Assembly (NCBI GenBank): GCA_034927505.1
Contig: JAYFPY010000019.1
Coordinates: 1 to 23,333 of the forward strand
Length of the DNA stretch: 23,333 nt
Direction of reading: 5' to 3'
Origin: RUG100 sp034927505
GTDB taxonomy: Bacteria; Bacillota; Clostridia; Peptostreptococcales; Anaerovoracaceae
Below, in pieces: positions 14,867 through 23,067 of this stretch. Within the stretch, counting starts at the first letter, position 1. Every line of letters begins with the position of its first letter. A program made the position numbers and the translations under genes. The notes under the pieces were generated by a model. It did not search any database and had not been told where the DNA came from. It saw only the letters and a list, made by a program, of their open reading frames with translations.

Positions 14867-14937
14867 AGCGGATGACGAGAATCGAACTCGCGTCGCCGGC
14901 TTGGGAAGCCGGAGTTCTACCATTGAACCACATCCGC
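14864..14937 (-). tRNA. tRNA-Gly (anticodon CCC)
   Basis: The 74-base gene has acceptor GCGGATG/CATCCGC, D-arm sequence GTTCAATGGTAGAAC, anticodon stem CCGGC/GCCGG with loop TTCCCAA (anticodon CCC, reading GGG), T-arm GCGAG-TTCGATT-CTCGT and encoded CCA at 14864-14866. Confidence 0.94.
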
Positions 14938-14948
14938 ACGACTTATAT

Positions 14949-14977
14949 ATTATATTTGATATCGGTGATTATGGCAA
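14949..14977 (-). promoter_or_regulatory. Promoter of tRNA-Gly
   Basis: On the minus strand TTGCCA (14972-14977) and TATAAT (14949-14954) are 17 bp apart, 11 bases before the tRNA 5' end. Confidence 0.8.
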
Positions 14978-15010
14978 CCGAAATATTGGATTTTTTACCC
15001 GGATCTGAAA

Positions 15011-15043
15011 ATATTTCCCGGCAAGCCGCAGGACGGCTGCCGG
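15011..15043 (-). terminator. Terminator at the end of the ecf-trmB-aminotransferase operon
   Basis: On the minus strand CCGGCAGCCG (15034-15043) pairs with CGGCTTGCCGG (15018-15028) with one bulge and loop TCCTG, followed by GAAATATTTTC. Confidence 0.75.
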
Positions 15044-15063
15044 AATAACATTCTGTGCCGGTC

Positions 15064-16290
15064 TTATTTCATTACTTTTGCGATCCCTTTGGCTGCTCTG
15101 ATGCATTTTTCTTCAGAGATGGATGCTACTGATATCCTTATACCTTTTGCAAGAGGCACTGTGAATATACCATCTTTCATCAACTCTGTGCTGACCGCAT
15201 CAGGGTCGTCGCAGGCGATGCATGTGAAGAATCCCGCATCGAAAGGAACATTTTCGAGGCCTTCTTCACGCAGCACTTTTTCGAAAGTCTTTCCTCTGGT
15301 TATGAGCATGTCCCTGTATTTTGCTCTTTCCGTTCCGACTTTTGCCATTAGTTCCGGGCTGTTATATATGTCTGCAAGTACAGTTTGTCCTGCACGTACG
15401 CAGTTGGACCATGATCCTCTCGATGAATATTCAGTGACCTGTTTGAATTCAGCTGCAACAGCTTCCGATTTTGCGAGACAAATCATTGCTCCGCATCTCA
15501 TGCCGTACAATGTCAGAGTCTTGCTGGCACTGTATCCTATTATCGGCAGCACATTGTCGCCCAGTTCTTCCAGCTTTGGCAGAAAGCTTCTGTATTTTTC
15601 TTCATCGCCTGCAAAATCAATATACGCCGCATCAACGAACAATGTTATCCTGCCATCGCTGCTTGCTGTATTTATGCAGTCGATCACTCCGTCCCAGTCA
15701 CTGTCGCTGAGTGAATATCCGGTCGGGTTGTGAGCCGGCGTATTTAACAGTATCACCAGTTCTCCCTGAGCCCTTGTCAGCTCGCTTACCTTCTTTGAAA
15801 ACCCTTCTATGTTGAATTTTCCGTCTGCACTGAATAGAGGATATGTATCGATATCTCTTCCTATCTCCTGACTGATAGTCTTGTACGGTGCCCAGAACCA
15901 GTCGCTGGTCAACACCTTATCTCCGGGTTTTGAATAGTTGGATATGGTATTTCTGATGGCTCCGGTCCCGCCGGGAGTCGCACATACTTCAGTATATCTG
16001 CCTGTCGAAAAGTTCTCACCAAAAGCCGCTTTTTTAACTGCTTGTTTAAATGCAGGGATTCCTCCTATAGGTGCGTATTCCGCATAGTCCAGCGGTTTCA
16101 GTCTGTTTATGGATTCTACAACTGATGAGAGTATAGCCAGATCACCGTTGTCATCCAGCAGAGAGCCTATGGTTGCATTGACCACCGCGTCCTTGCCTTT
16201 TTCGGCTATCATGGTTTTTGCCTTCCCGCTTATGGCAAAGATCTTGTCTTCCTTCGGCATCTGCCTGTTGTTTTCCTGTGCAAATATCAT
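15064..16290 (-). CDS. Class I/II pyridoxal-phosphate aminotransferase
   Basis: This 408-residue fold-type I aminotransferase has the PLP-binding Lys257 in SASKTLTLYGMRCG, HNPTG (187-191), Asp220 and Tyr223 that hold the cofactor, and an Arg near the C-terminus in KGIRISVAS for the substrate carboxylate. It resembles the aromatic or aspartate aminotransferase-like group found in Clostridia; the exact substrate is not readable. CAGGAGGAC precedes the ATG. It starts 17 bp after trmB and is the last gene before a terminator, so it is the distal gene of the ecf operon. The aroD gene in the same block makes an aromatic link tempting but unproven. Confidence 0.85.
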   Translation of the reverse strand: MIFAQENNRQMPKEDKIFAISGKAKTMIAEKGKDAVVNATIGSLLDDNGDLAILSSVVESINRLKPLDYAEYAPIGGIPAFKQAVKKAAFGENFSTGRYTEVCATPGGTGAIRNTISNYSKPGDKVLTSDWFWAPYKTISQEIGRDIDTYPLFSADGKFNIEGFSKKVSELTRAQGELVILLNTPAHNPTGYSLSDSDWDGVIDCINTASSDGRITLFVDAAYIDFAGDEEKYRSFLPKLEELGDNVLPIIGYSASKTLTLYGMRCGAMICLAKSEAVAAEFKQVTEYSSRGSWSNCVRAGQTVLADIYNSPELMAKVGTERAKYRDMLITRGKTFEKVLREEGLENVPFDAGFFTCIACDDPDAVSTELMKDGIFTVPLAKGIRISVASISEEKCIRAAKGIAKVMK

Positions 16291-16307
16291 ATTGTTGTCC
16301 TCCTGTG

Positions 16308-16946
16308 TTATATTTCAAATTTTATATAATTTATATTCTTACCCTTTGAAGAAAATTTTTCTTCATATTCTGTTCTGTATCCATTGCTCTCATATTCTGT
16401 GCTGTGCAGATCCCGGGTCTGCTCCAGTATCCTGAATGAGCACTCATCCAGTTCCTCCAGGGTGAAGTCATACAATCCGTCGTTGTCCGTCTTGAATTCC
16501 ACAAATCCGCCCGGCTTTATGATCTTCCTGTAGCTTTCCAGAAAGCTCCTGTAAGTCAGTCTTCTTTTCGAATGTCTTGCCTTTGGCCATGGGTCGGAAA
16601 AATTCAAATACATTCCGTCCAGTTCGTTTTCTGCAAAATATTCTTCGATGTTTTTTATCACTTCGCACACCAGCCGTATGTTCGTTATTTCACTTTCCTT
16701 GATCTTGTCTGCAGCAAGGACCGCCACGCTGGGCTGCCCTTCAACTGCAATGAATCCGTCGTATGGATCTGCCGCCGCCTTTGCCGCAATGAACTTTCCC
16801 TTTCCGCATCCGAATTCCAGATACAATTTGCTGTCGCCGTCAAAAATGTCTTTCCATTTTCCTTTGTACTGTTTCCCGTCAGCTGTTATCAGATCAGAAT
16901 GGTTATTCAATCTTTCTTCCAGATCTTTTATCCGTCTTTGTCTCAT
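16308..16946 (-). CDS. trmB: tRNA (guanine-N7-)-methyltransferase
   Basis: The 212-residue enzyme methylates G46 in the tRNA variable loop using S-adenosylmethionine. The SAM-binding motif is LEFGCGKGKF (about 43-52), and the family signature NFSDPWPKARHSKRRL is intact (about 115-130), as is the C-terminal TEYEEKFSSKGKNI. The ATG overlaps the stop of the upstream QueT-like gene (ATGA), so translation is probably coupled; AAAGGA lies eight bases upstream. Its placement next to a queuosine-precursor importer puts two tRNA-modification functions in one operon. Confidence 0.95.
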   Translation of the reverse strand: MRQRRIKDLEERLNNHSDLITADGKQYKGKWKDIFDGDSKLYLEFGCGKGKFIAAKAAADPYDGFIAVEGQPSVAVLAADKIKESEITNIRLVCEVIKNIEEYFAENELDGMYLNFSDPWPKARHSKRRLTYRSFLESYRKIIKPGGFVEFKTDNDGLYDFTLEELDECSFRILEQTRDLHSTEYESNGYRTEYEEKFSSKGKNINYIKFEI

Positions 16947-17407
16947 CTAAAAATTCCTTTGTATTTCTGCAGCAGCTTTATCAGAGGGAAACCCAGCGCA
17001 TAGCAGGCCAGCAGTTCTCCCAGAGCCACCCATCCCATGCAGGCCCACAGGCCCGGCACTCCATAAGCGTAATGCAGCTCTGCTCCGATAATGATGCCGT
17101 TAGCTATGACCGGCGGCAGAGGCGCCAGCACAGGTTTGTTCCTCAGTTTATATGTAAAGAAAGCTGCAATCAGTGTTGCGGCCGATCCGCACACTATATC
17201 GACCAGTCCATACGGTCCCATAAGATTCGATATTATACATCCGACAAACAGGCCGGGTATTCCGGCCGAAGTGAATACAGGCAGTATCGTCAGTGCTTCG
17301 GATACTCTGATCTGCATCGGTCCGTAACTGATCGGCGACAGTACAATAGTGATGACCGCATAGATGGCTGCGATTATTGCCGCCTGCATCACATATTTGA
17401 TCTTCAT
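16943..17407 (-). CDS. queT: QueT-family ECF transporter S component (queuosine precursor)
   Basis: This 154-residue membrane protein has about five or six hydrophobic helices. It carries the QueT-type pattern near its N-terminus, SYGPMQIRVSEALTILPVFT, with GCIISNLMGPYGLVDIVCGS after it. QueT proteins are the substrate-binding S components of ECF importers, assigned to queuosine precursors such as preQ1 or queuine. The start codon overlaps the stop of ecfT (ATGA), and its own stop overlaps the trmB start. It is encoded with a full ECF energising module (ecfA1, ecfA2, ecfT). No preQ1 riboswitch is recognisable upstream of the operon. Substrate inferred from family. Confidence 0.85.
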   Translation of the reverse strand: MKIKYVMQAAIIAAIYAVITIVLSPISYGPMQIRVSEALTILPVFTSAGIPGLFVGCIISNLMGPYGLVDIVCGSAATLIAAFFTYKLRNKPVLAPLPPVIANGIIIGAELHYAYGVPGLWACMGWVALGELLACYALGFPLIKLLQKYKGIFR

Positions 17408-18204
17408 ATAAAGATCCTTTCACATATGATAACGGCTATGAAAATGCACATAAGCACGATGGCCCATGCATCTCTTTTTTTCATTTTCATCCCGTTCATT
17501 CTGGTCCGTCCTTCTCCGCCTCTGTAACACCTGGCTTCCATGGCCATGGCCATGTCCTGAGCTATCCGAAAAGCGCTAATGAACAGAGGGACCAGTATAG
17601 GTATCAGATGTTTTGCACGTTTGAATATATTTCCTGTTTCGAAATCCGCACCGCGAGCCTGCTGGGCTTTCATTATCTTGTCCGTCTCTTCAAGAAGGGT
17701 CGGTATGAATCGAAGAGCTATTGTCATCATCATTGCCAGCTCATGAGCCGGCACGCCGATCTTCTTCCACGGCGCCATAAGATATTCTATACCGTCAGTA
17801 AGACTGATAGGCTTTGTAGTAAGGGTCAGCATTGACGAACCTATAATAAGAAGGATCAGCCTTACTGCCATAAACACCGCCCGGTAGACGCCTTCTCTTG
17901 TTATAGTAAGGAAGCCCAGCTTCCACAGGACTTCTCCGTCGTACATGAACAGATTCAGCACGAAGGTGAATAGGATTATGAAAAAGACAGGTTTCAGCCC
18001 CTTCAAAATAAAGCTGAGGGGCACCCTTGAAACAGCGATCACTATCGCCAGCACCACAAATGATATGGCAAACCCAATAAAACTGTTTACGACAAACAGC
18101 ATTACGATGTATACCAGCGTTGCGATTATTTTTATTCTCGGGTCCAGTTTATGTATCCATGACCCTCCGGAATAGTATTGTCCCAGTGTTATATCTCTTA
18201 TCAT
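17404..18204 (-). CDS. ecfT: ECF transporter transmembrane component EcfT
   Basis: The 266-residue protein has several membrane helices between about residues 25 and 130 and one near the C-terminus. A long cytoplasmic region carries the two short EcfT coupling motifs: QQARGADFETGN and MEARCYRGGEGRTRM (ARG/ARC). These helices transmit ATPase movement to the S component. Start and stop overlap the neighbouring genes by four bases each, showing a tight operon with ecfA2 upstream and queT downstream. Length matches the family. Confidence 0.93.
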   Translation of the reverse strand: MIRDITLGQYYSGGSWIHKLDPRIKIIATLVYIVMLFVVNSFIGFAISFVVLAIVIAVSRVPLSFILKGLKPVFFIILFTFVLNLFMYDGEVLWKLGFLTITREGVYRAVFMAVRLILLIIGSSMLTLTTKPISLTDGIEYLMAPWKKIGVPAHELAMMMTIALRFIPTLLEETDKIMKAQQARGADFETGNIFKRAKHLIPILVPLFISAFRIAQDMAMAMEARCYRGGEGRTRMNGMKMKKRDAWAIVLMCIFIAVIICERIFI

Positions 18205-19061
18205 TTATGATCCTTTGTCAGACATCGGGCTATTTCTTCTTCTGCCCGGTCGACTGTAAAAATATCTTTATCAATGTCAAAGCCTTTGCCTCTAAGAGTC
18301 CTTGCAAGTTCTGTGACTCCCGGTATGTCCAGGCCTATCTCTTTCAGTTTTTCTTCTTCCGCAAACACTTCTGCCGGCGTTCCCGACATAGCCAGTCTGC
18401 CCTCGTCCATGACCAGTATTTTGTCTGACAGTCTTGCAATGTCATCCATGTTGTGACTGACCAGTATTATTATATTCCCCTCTGTGCGATGCACAGTTTC
18501 TATCATTCCAAGGATATCTCTTCTGGCTTTTGGATCCAGTCCGGCTGTAGGTTCATCCAGTATCAGGACCTCCGGTCTCATGGCTATCACTCCTGCAATG
18601 GCCACCCGTCTTTTCTGTCCTCCCGACAGTTCGAACGGTGATTTTTCTCTGAGTTCATTATAATCCAACCCTGTAAGCTCCAGAGATTCCTTTACTCTCT
18701 TCTTTATTTCTTCATCATCCAGCCCGAGATTGCCCGGTCCGAAAGCAACATCCTTTTCCACCGTTTCTTCAAACAGCTGGTATTCCGGATACTGAAAGAC
18801 CAGACCGATCTTCTTTCTCACATCTATCATTGATATCTTTTCTTCGGTGATATCTGTATCTCCAACGATTATATTTCCGCTTTTCGGTTTCAGCAATCCG
18901 TTGAGGTGCTGGAGCAAAGTTGATTTCCCTGAACCGGTATGCCCGATTATGCCTATAAACTGGCCATCGTCTACAGTAAATGATATGTCCTCTAGCGCTT
19001 TCGATTCATGAGGAAGCCCTTCCGCATATATATATGTTAAGTTTTTTACTTCAATCGACAT
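18201..19061 (-). CDS. ecfA2: ECF transporter ATPase EcfA2
   Basis: The 286 residues carry Walker A GHTGSGKST (40-48), the Q-loop in GLVFQYPEYQLFEETVEKD, signature LSGGQ (145-149), Walker B LILDEP (166-171) and switch His in LVSHNMDD. YPEYQLFEETV is typical of EcfA2 (the A' subunit). With EcfA1 it forms the ATP-hydrolysing heterodimer below EcfT. The gene overlaps the end of ecfA1 by 16 bases and the start of ecfT by four. GGTGGAAG precedes the ATG. Confidence 0.93.
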   Translation of the reverse strand: MSIEVKNLTYIYAEGLPHESKALEDISFTVDDGQFIGIIGHTGSGKSTLLQHLNGLLKPKSGNIIVGDTDITEEKISMIDVRKKIGLVFQYPEYQLFEETVEKDVAFGPGNLGLDDEEIKKRVKESLELTGLDYNELREKSPFELSGGQKRRVAIAGVIAMRPEVLILDEPTAGLDPKARRDILGMIETVHRTEGNIIILVSHNMDDIARLSDKILVMDEGRLAMSGTPAEVFAEEEKLKEIGLDIPGVTELARTLRGKGFDIDKDIFTVDRAEEEIARCLTKDHK

Positions 19062-19885
19062 ATGGCTTCCACCAGTTCCTTTTCACTCGAAATATCCGCC
19101 GGCAGATCGATGCCCCGGCTCTTGAGCCGCCATGCAAGTTCCACAGAAAGAGGAACATCCAGGCTCAGTTCTCTCAGCCGTTCCCGACGAGAAAATATTT
19201 CGCTGGGCTTTCCGTCCATGTCTATCCTGCCCTTGTTCATTATCACGATTCTTTCCGCCTGAGCCGCCTCATCCATAAAATGGGTTATGAGAACGCAGGT
19301 TATGCCTTCCTCATGAAGCCCGTTTATGATCCTCAGGACTTCCTGTCTGCCGGTGGGATCCAGCATGGCTGTCGGTTCATCGAAGACTATGCACTTTGGC
19401 CTCATAGCAATAGCTCCTGCTATAGCTATCCTCTGTTTCTGACCTCCGGAAAGCATATGGGGAGCTTTCTTCTTGTATTCTCCCATCCGCACTGCTGCCA
19501 GTGATCTGTCCACCCGTTCTCGAATGACATCTGCCTCTATCCCCAGATTCTCCGGGCCAAAAGCCACATCGTCTTCGACTATGGATGATACTATCTGGTT
19601 GTCCGGGTTCTGGAACACCATGGCCGCTGTCTGCCTCACGTCCCAGATATGTTCTTCATCTTTTGTGTTGAATCCGTTCACCGTCACGTTACCTTTTGTG
19701 GGCACCAGCAAAGCATTGATCATCTTGGCGAGAGTGGATTTCCCCGATCCGTTTCTTCCGATAACAGCAACGAAACTTCCTTCCTCTATGTCCAGGTCGA
19801 TTCCGTCTAATGCTCTGACCTCGTCACTCATACCGTCGCCGGGATAATCGAATATTAAATTGTCCATTCGGATCAGATCTGTCAT
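19046..19885 (-). CDS. ecfA1: ECF transporter ATPase EcfA1
   Basis: I choose ATG 19885 (279 residues) because AGGGAG at 19898-19903 lies upstream of it; the open frame starts ten codons earlier, without a ribosome binding site. The protein has Walker A GRNGSGKST (43-51), the EcfA1-type Q-loop MVFQNPDNQIVSSIVEDDVA, signature LSGGQ (145-149), Walker B IVFDEP and switch His in LITHFMDE. It pairs with EcfA2. It is the first gene of the ecf operon and lies 40 bases after aroD, with a promoter overlapping the aroD stop. Confidence 0.92.
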   Translation of the reverse strand: MTDLIRMDNLIFDYPGDGMSDEVRALDGIDLDIEEGSFVAVIGRNGSGKSTLAKMINALLVPTKGNVTVNGFNTKDEEHIWDVRQTAAMVFQNPDNQIVSSIVEDDVAFGPENLGIEADVIRERVDRSLAAVRMGEYKKKAPHMLSGGQKQRIAIAGAIAMRPKCIVFDEPTAMLDPTGRQEVLRIINGLHEEGITCVLITHFMDEAAQAERIVIMNKGRIDMDGKPSEIFSRRERLRELSLDVPLSVELAWRLKSRGIDLPADISSEKELVEAICRLK

Positions 19886-19923
19886 TTGATTTACGTTCTC
19901 CCTGCAAAAATGCATTTCAGATT

Positions 19924-19952
19924 ATTATACATTATCTCTGTAATAATCGCAA
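19924..19952 (-). promoter_or_regulatory. Possible internal promoter for the ecf operon
   Basis: On the minus strand TTGCGA (19947-19952) and TATAAT (19924-19929) are 17 bp apart. The -10 box overlaps the aroD stop codon TAA at 19925-19927. It would place a start site just before ecfA1. Confidence 0.5.
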
Positions 19953-20722
19953 ATATAAGCTTTGAGTTTTTCTGCCTCCATCTGTCCCGGTGCGCTGGTC
20001 TCCATCCCCGCGGCTTTTCCTCCGCCGGCAAATGTTACCGCAGACCCAAAACTGCCTCCGCATACTCTGGTCTTCGCCCCCAGTTCTCCCATGGACAGAG
20101 CTATAAATGGTCTTCTGCAGTATTTTTCCTTCATTATATGCGCAGCCTCTATGAGGTCTTCCACATCCTGCTCTTCCTTCGGCATCACAGCTATTTTAGG
20201 TATGTCCGCACCCAGCTCCTGCATCACTATCAGCCTTTTCGCCATTACATCTCTATCAGGCGTCCCTGAAAAATCATGGCTGGATAGGATCACTTTCTTG
20301 TTTCTGCTGTGGGCGATCCCTACCAGGAACTCGATTTTTTCAGCATTGAAACCTTGCTGCTCGTCAAAAGCTTCGATATCTATGCCGTCTGCATCGACCT
20401 CTTCGGCCACGTCTCTTATAATGCTGTAGTAGTCCCGCCTGTCAAGTTTTGCCATGCCGCCTTCTTCACTTGTTCTTATCGTGATGATCACCGGTTTTGA
20501 GGTGGCTTTTCGCAGCCGCAAAGCCGCTGCCGCCATCCGATCTATATCTCTGAGAAAATCGATTCCCATATAGTCCGCGCGCCATTCTACAAGATCGCAG
20601 GGCAGATCGTCTGCCTTTTTCCCCTGTTCTTCCAGTTCGTCTTCTTTTTCGGCCATGAGGGGTATACATATTTTCGGCAGACCTTCGCCTATAACGACTC
20701 CTGCCATTTCAACTGTTTTCAT
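19925..20722 (-). CDS. aroD: 3-dehydroquinate dehydratase, type I
   Basis: The enzyme dehydrates 3-dehydroquinate to 3-dehydroshikimate in the shikimate pathway through a Lys Schiff base. The 265 residues fit type I enzymes. EWRADY (46-51), His149 in SSHDF and the Schiff-base Lys176 in ADIPKIAVMP correspond to the known catalytic residues. The substrate-binding C-terminal segment SMGELGAKTRVCGGSFGSAV is also typical. GGAG lies seven bases before the ATG. The gene is 27 bp downstream of the GDPD gene with no terminator between, so it is probably cotranscribed; no other shikimate gene is in the window. Confidence 0.95.
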   Translation of the reverse strand: MKTVEMAGVVIGEGLPKICIPLMAEKEDELEEQGKKADDLPCDLVEWRADYMGIDFLRDIDRMAAAALRLRKATSKPVIITIRTSEEGGMAKLDRRDYYSIIRDVAEEVDADGIDIEAFDEQQGFNAEKIEFLVGIAHSRNKKVILSSHDFSGTPDRDVMAKRLIVMQELGADIPKIAVMPKEEQDVEDLIEAAHIMKEKYCRRPFIALSMGELGAKTRVCGGSFGSAVTFAGGGKAAGMETSAPGQMEAEKLKAYICDYYRDNV

Positions 20723-20749
20723 ATTTTTGCTCCAGTTCTTATATGCGGA

Positions 20750-22570
20750 TCATTGAAAAACGAATTCCATTATGTTCTGCATCCGAGAATTCATATTTTT
20801 GCTGTATATTATTGCTCTTGCCTGCACCGGATCATTGGTTATTATGTTGTCCACGCCCAGCTCTGCCATTTCCTTGGTATGATCCTCATTGTCAACAGTC
20901 CACGCATGGACTTCTTTTCCCTCTTTATGGACAGCTTCCATAAGATCTTCATTTATGAACGAGCTGTCCAGACTGAAAAAGTCTACGCCGGGCATCTTCT
21001 GCAGATCGCCTACTCCGACTGTCAGTATGACTCCGCATTCCAGTTTTGGATCCAGTTTGTTTACTTTTGTAATGCTGTCATGATCCAGAGAAGTAACTAC
21101 ACATTTGTTTGTAAAGCCGTGCTTCTTTATGGTATCCACCACCTGCTGCTCAAACCCTTTGTTTTTTTTGTTTGGTTTCAGTTCGATGTTGAGCTTTATT
21201 TTTCCCTTGCATGCATCCATCACCTGATCCAATGTTGGGACTTTTGTCCCTTTGAATTTATCACTGAAAAAGGATCCTGCATCCAAAGTCTTTATCTTTG
21301 AATAGTTCGTGTCGCATATATCGGCGTCATATCCGGTAGTCCTGTCCAGGCTTTCGTCGTGACATACCACCAGCACGCCGTCTTTTGTCTGATGCACATC
21401 CAATTCGGCATAATCCGCCTTGTGTTTTATTGCCGACTCAAAAGCCGGTATAGTATTTCCCGGAGCTGATACTGCGTCTCCGCGATGGGCTGATATCTTC
21501 GGCAGATTCAACTGCTGCACGCCGCTGAACACCTGGTTTTCAAGGCCCTGATACATATATATGCTGCAGATCACAACTGCCGCAGCAGCAGCGACCACGC
21601 CAAACCTTTTTCCTCTGGCAGATATTTTCCTTTCTTTACGTGCCGGCGGAAGATCCATAGAAAAAGCAGAATCCAGTTTTCCACCTTCTTCGTAGTAGTC
21701 CTCCGACAGATGTGCAAAACATGCCGGCACCGCTGCCGCTGCCATGATGAACACCAATATAAGATTCATGATTTTGAAGAACGACAGGAAAGTAGCAAGA
21801 GCTACACTGTTGCTTTCGCCTATCAGCTTCACTCCCAGAGCCGCAAGTGCGATCAGCACTATGTATATCACCGCAAATATCACAGCTATCAGTATTTCCC
21901 AGCAAATTATATGTCCAAGAACATGCCAGAACTTTCCTTTGACCATTTTCCGGCTTTCCCTGTGAGCGTCTTTGAAGTTTTTCTTTTCAAGGACAAAGAA
22001 ATGTATAGAGTACATCCATTTTATAGTAAGCTGCATCAAGAACAGTATTAGTATCACAAATGGTATCATGAACATCGGCGTGGTAAATATATCATGGAGT
22101 ATGAATTCCGGTATCTGTATAGAAGCAGCAAATCCCGATGTCACAGCTATTCCCGCCAAGGGTATTATCAGCAGTACGAAAATCACCATTAGGAAGTTTT
22201 TCGGATGTATTATTCCTTTTGCCCCCTTTATGCCTGCTTTGAACAGTTCCCCGGGAGACAGCCGTCTTCCTTCTTTTTTTATATAATGAAAGTCCACAGC
22301 CAGAGCTGACATTTCCACCAATGAATAAAGCGCTGCTATTATCAGCACCACTATCAGTATTATTATAGTCACCGGATCAGTCAGCACTTCCTTCATATTG
22401 TTATCGGCTACATACTGATTCCCGCTGGCCTTGATCGCACCTTTCACCGCCAGATACAACAGCGGCGCCACCACCACAGCAGCAAGCAGCTTGTAAACAG
22501 CCTCAAATATCAGCAGATCCGTTCCACCCTGCCTCAATAACTTGAAATTATTCTTAAAACTTTCTTTCAT
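20750..22570 (-). CDS. Membrane-anchored glycerophosphodiester phosphodiesterase
   Basis: The 606-residue protein has an N-terminal membrane domain (about residues 18-340, six to eight helices, GPDPase_memb type) and a C-terminal GDPD catalytic domain (about 355-600). Catalytic HR is at 362-363 in SAHRGD, metal ligands are E389 and D391 in AELDVHQTKDGV, and the second catalytic His is H404 in VVCHDESLDRTTG. The enzyme splits glycerophosphodiesters to glycerol-3-phosphate and an alcohol. The membrane tether suggests action on lipid or teichoic acid turnover products. GGGAGGG precedes the ATG, and a good promoter lies at 22603-22630. It heads the block that continues into aroD. Confidence 0.92.
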   Translation of the reverse strand: MKESFKNNFKLLRQGGTDLLIFEAVYKLLAAVVVAPLLYLAVKGAIKASGNQYVADNNMKEVLTDPVTIIILIVVLIIAALYSLVEMSALAVDFHYIKKEGRRLSPGELFKAGIKGAKGIIHPKNFLMVIFVLLIIPLAGIAVTSGFAASIQIPEFILHDIFTTPMFMIPFVILILFLMQLTIKWMYSIHFFVLEKKNFKDAHRESRKMVKGKFWHVLGHIICWEILIAVIFAVIYIVLIALAALGVKLIGESNSVALATFLSFFKIMNLILVFIMAAAAVPACFAHLSEDYYEEGGKLDSAFSMDLPPARKERKISARGKRFGVVAAAAAVVICSIYMYQGLENQVFSGVQQLNLPKISAHRGDAVSAPGNTIPAFESAIKHKADYAELDVHQTKDGVLVVCHDESLDRTTGYDADICDTNYSKIKTLDAGSFFSDKFKGTKVPTLDQVMDACKGKIKLNIELKPNKKNKGFEQQVVDTIKKHGFTNKCVVTSLDHDSITKVNKLDPKLECGVILTVGVGDLQKMPGVDFFSLDSSFINEDLMEAVHKEGKEVHAWTVDNEDHTKEMAELGVDNIITNDPVQARAIIYSKNMNSRMQNIMEFVFQ

Positions 22571-22602
22571 GATTCCCTCCCTGATCCATTTCCAACATTA
22601 AT

Positions 22603-22630
22603 ATTATACCAATTCCATTTATATTGGCAA
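22603..22630 (-). promoter_or_regulatory. Promoter of the GDPD-aroD block
   Basis: On the minus strand TTGCCA (22625-22630) and TATAAT (22603-22608) are 16 bp apart. The start codon of the GDPD gene is 32 bases downstream of the -10 box. Confidence 0.75.
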
Positions 22631-22633
22631 GTA

Positions 22634-22667
22634 AAAAGGATATGCGGCATGTCCGTCATATCCTTTT
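22634..22667. terminator. Bidirectional terminator-like hairpin upstream of the GDPD promoter
   Basis: AAAAGGATATG (22634-22644) and CATATCCTTTT (22657-22667) pair perfectly. An inner CGG/CCG continues the stem with one bulge. It would insulate the GDPD promoter from transcription arriving from the right. Confidence 0.7.
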
Positions 22668-22774
22668 CCCTTTCTTTTCTTACACACATACTCACATACT
22701 CTGAGAGTTATTATATGTCTCTTCTTATTTCATATCGGTATCTCACACTCCGCTGTGTGTATCGACGAAGTGCC

Positions 22775-22806
22775 GTTTCAATCGGGGTATAGGGACGATT
22801 GAAAAC
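22775..22806. repeat. Dyad TTTCAATCG/CGATTGAAA
   Basis: TTTCAATCG (22776-22784) and CGATTGAAA (22796-22804) pair perfectly with an 11-base loop. It resembles one CRISPR-type repeat (ending in ATTGAAAAC), but there is only a single copy. Confidence 0.55.
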
Positions 22807-22808
22807 GT

Positions 22809-22852
22809 ATATGGTAAATCTTCATTTACCATGATTCAGTTATACCATATAT
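22809..22852. repeat. Competing inverted repeats (ATGGTAAAT hairpin)
   Basis: ATGGTAAAT (22811-22819) pairs with ATTTACCAT (22824-22832) around a CTTC loop. The overlapping TATATGGT (22809-22816) can instead pair with ACCATATA (22844-22851). The two folds exclude each other. Confidence 0.55.
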
Positions 22853-22947
22853 CCGGAAAAATACACGGCAAACTGTCTAAATGGCAAGTTTCATTGTATG
22901 AACTGCAGATGATCTCACAGTCCAAGAGCCCGCGCGCTGAATTGACA

Positions 22948-23046
22948 AACGAGAGTCCCGTTTTGTCAGCGAGAATCACATTTTGCCTGCAACTTTCACA
23001 ATTTGTCAACGAGAATCAGCATTTGCCTCGAGAATCCCGTAGTGCC
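22948..23046. repeat. Five tandem imperfect 20-bp repeats
   Basis: The units are 22948-22967, 22968-22987, 22988-23007, 23008-23027 and 23028-23046 (19 bp). Units 1, 2 and 4 read A-A/G-CGAGAATC-like then CATTTTGCC-like; unit 3 is the most divergent and unit 5 is one base shorter. All end in TTGYC or TGCC. The exact phasing over 99 bp makes chance unlikely. Confidence 0.65.
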
Positions 23047-23067
23047 GAGCCTGATGAATTTCGCCGA

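Noticed and set aside
19886..19960. preQ1 riboswitch ahead of the ecf-queT operon
   Set aside because: The leader is too short and lacks the preQ1 aptamer pattern.
22775..22806. CRISPR-like repeat
   Set aside because: Only one copy exists in the window, with no spacers and no cas genes.
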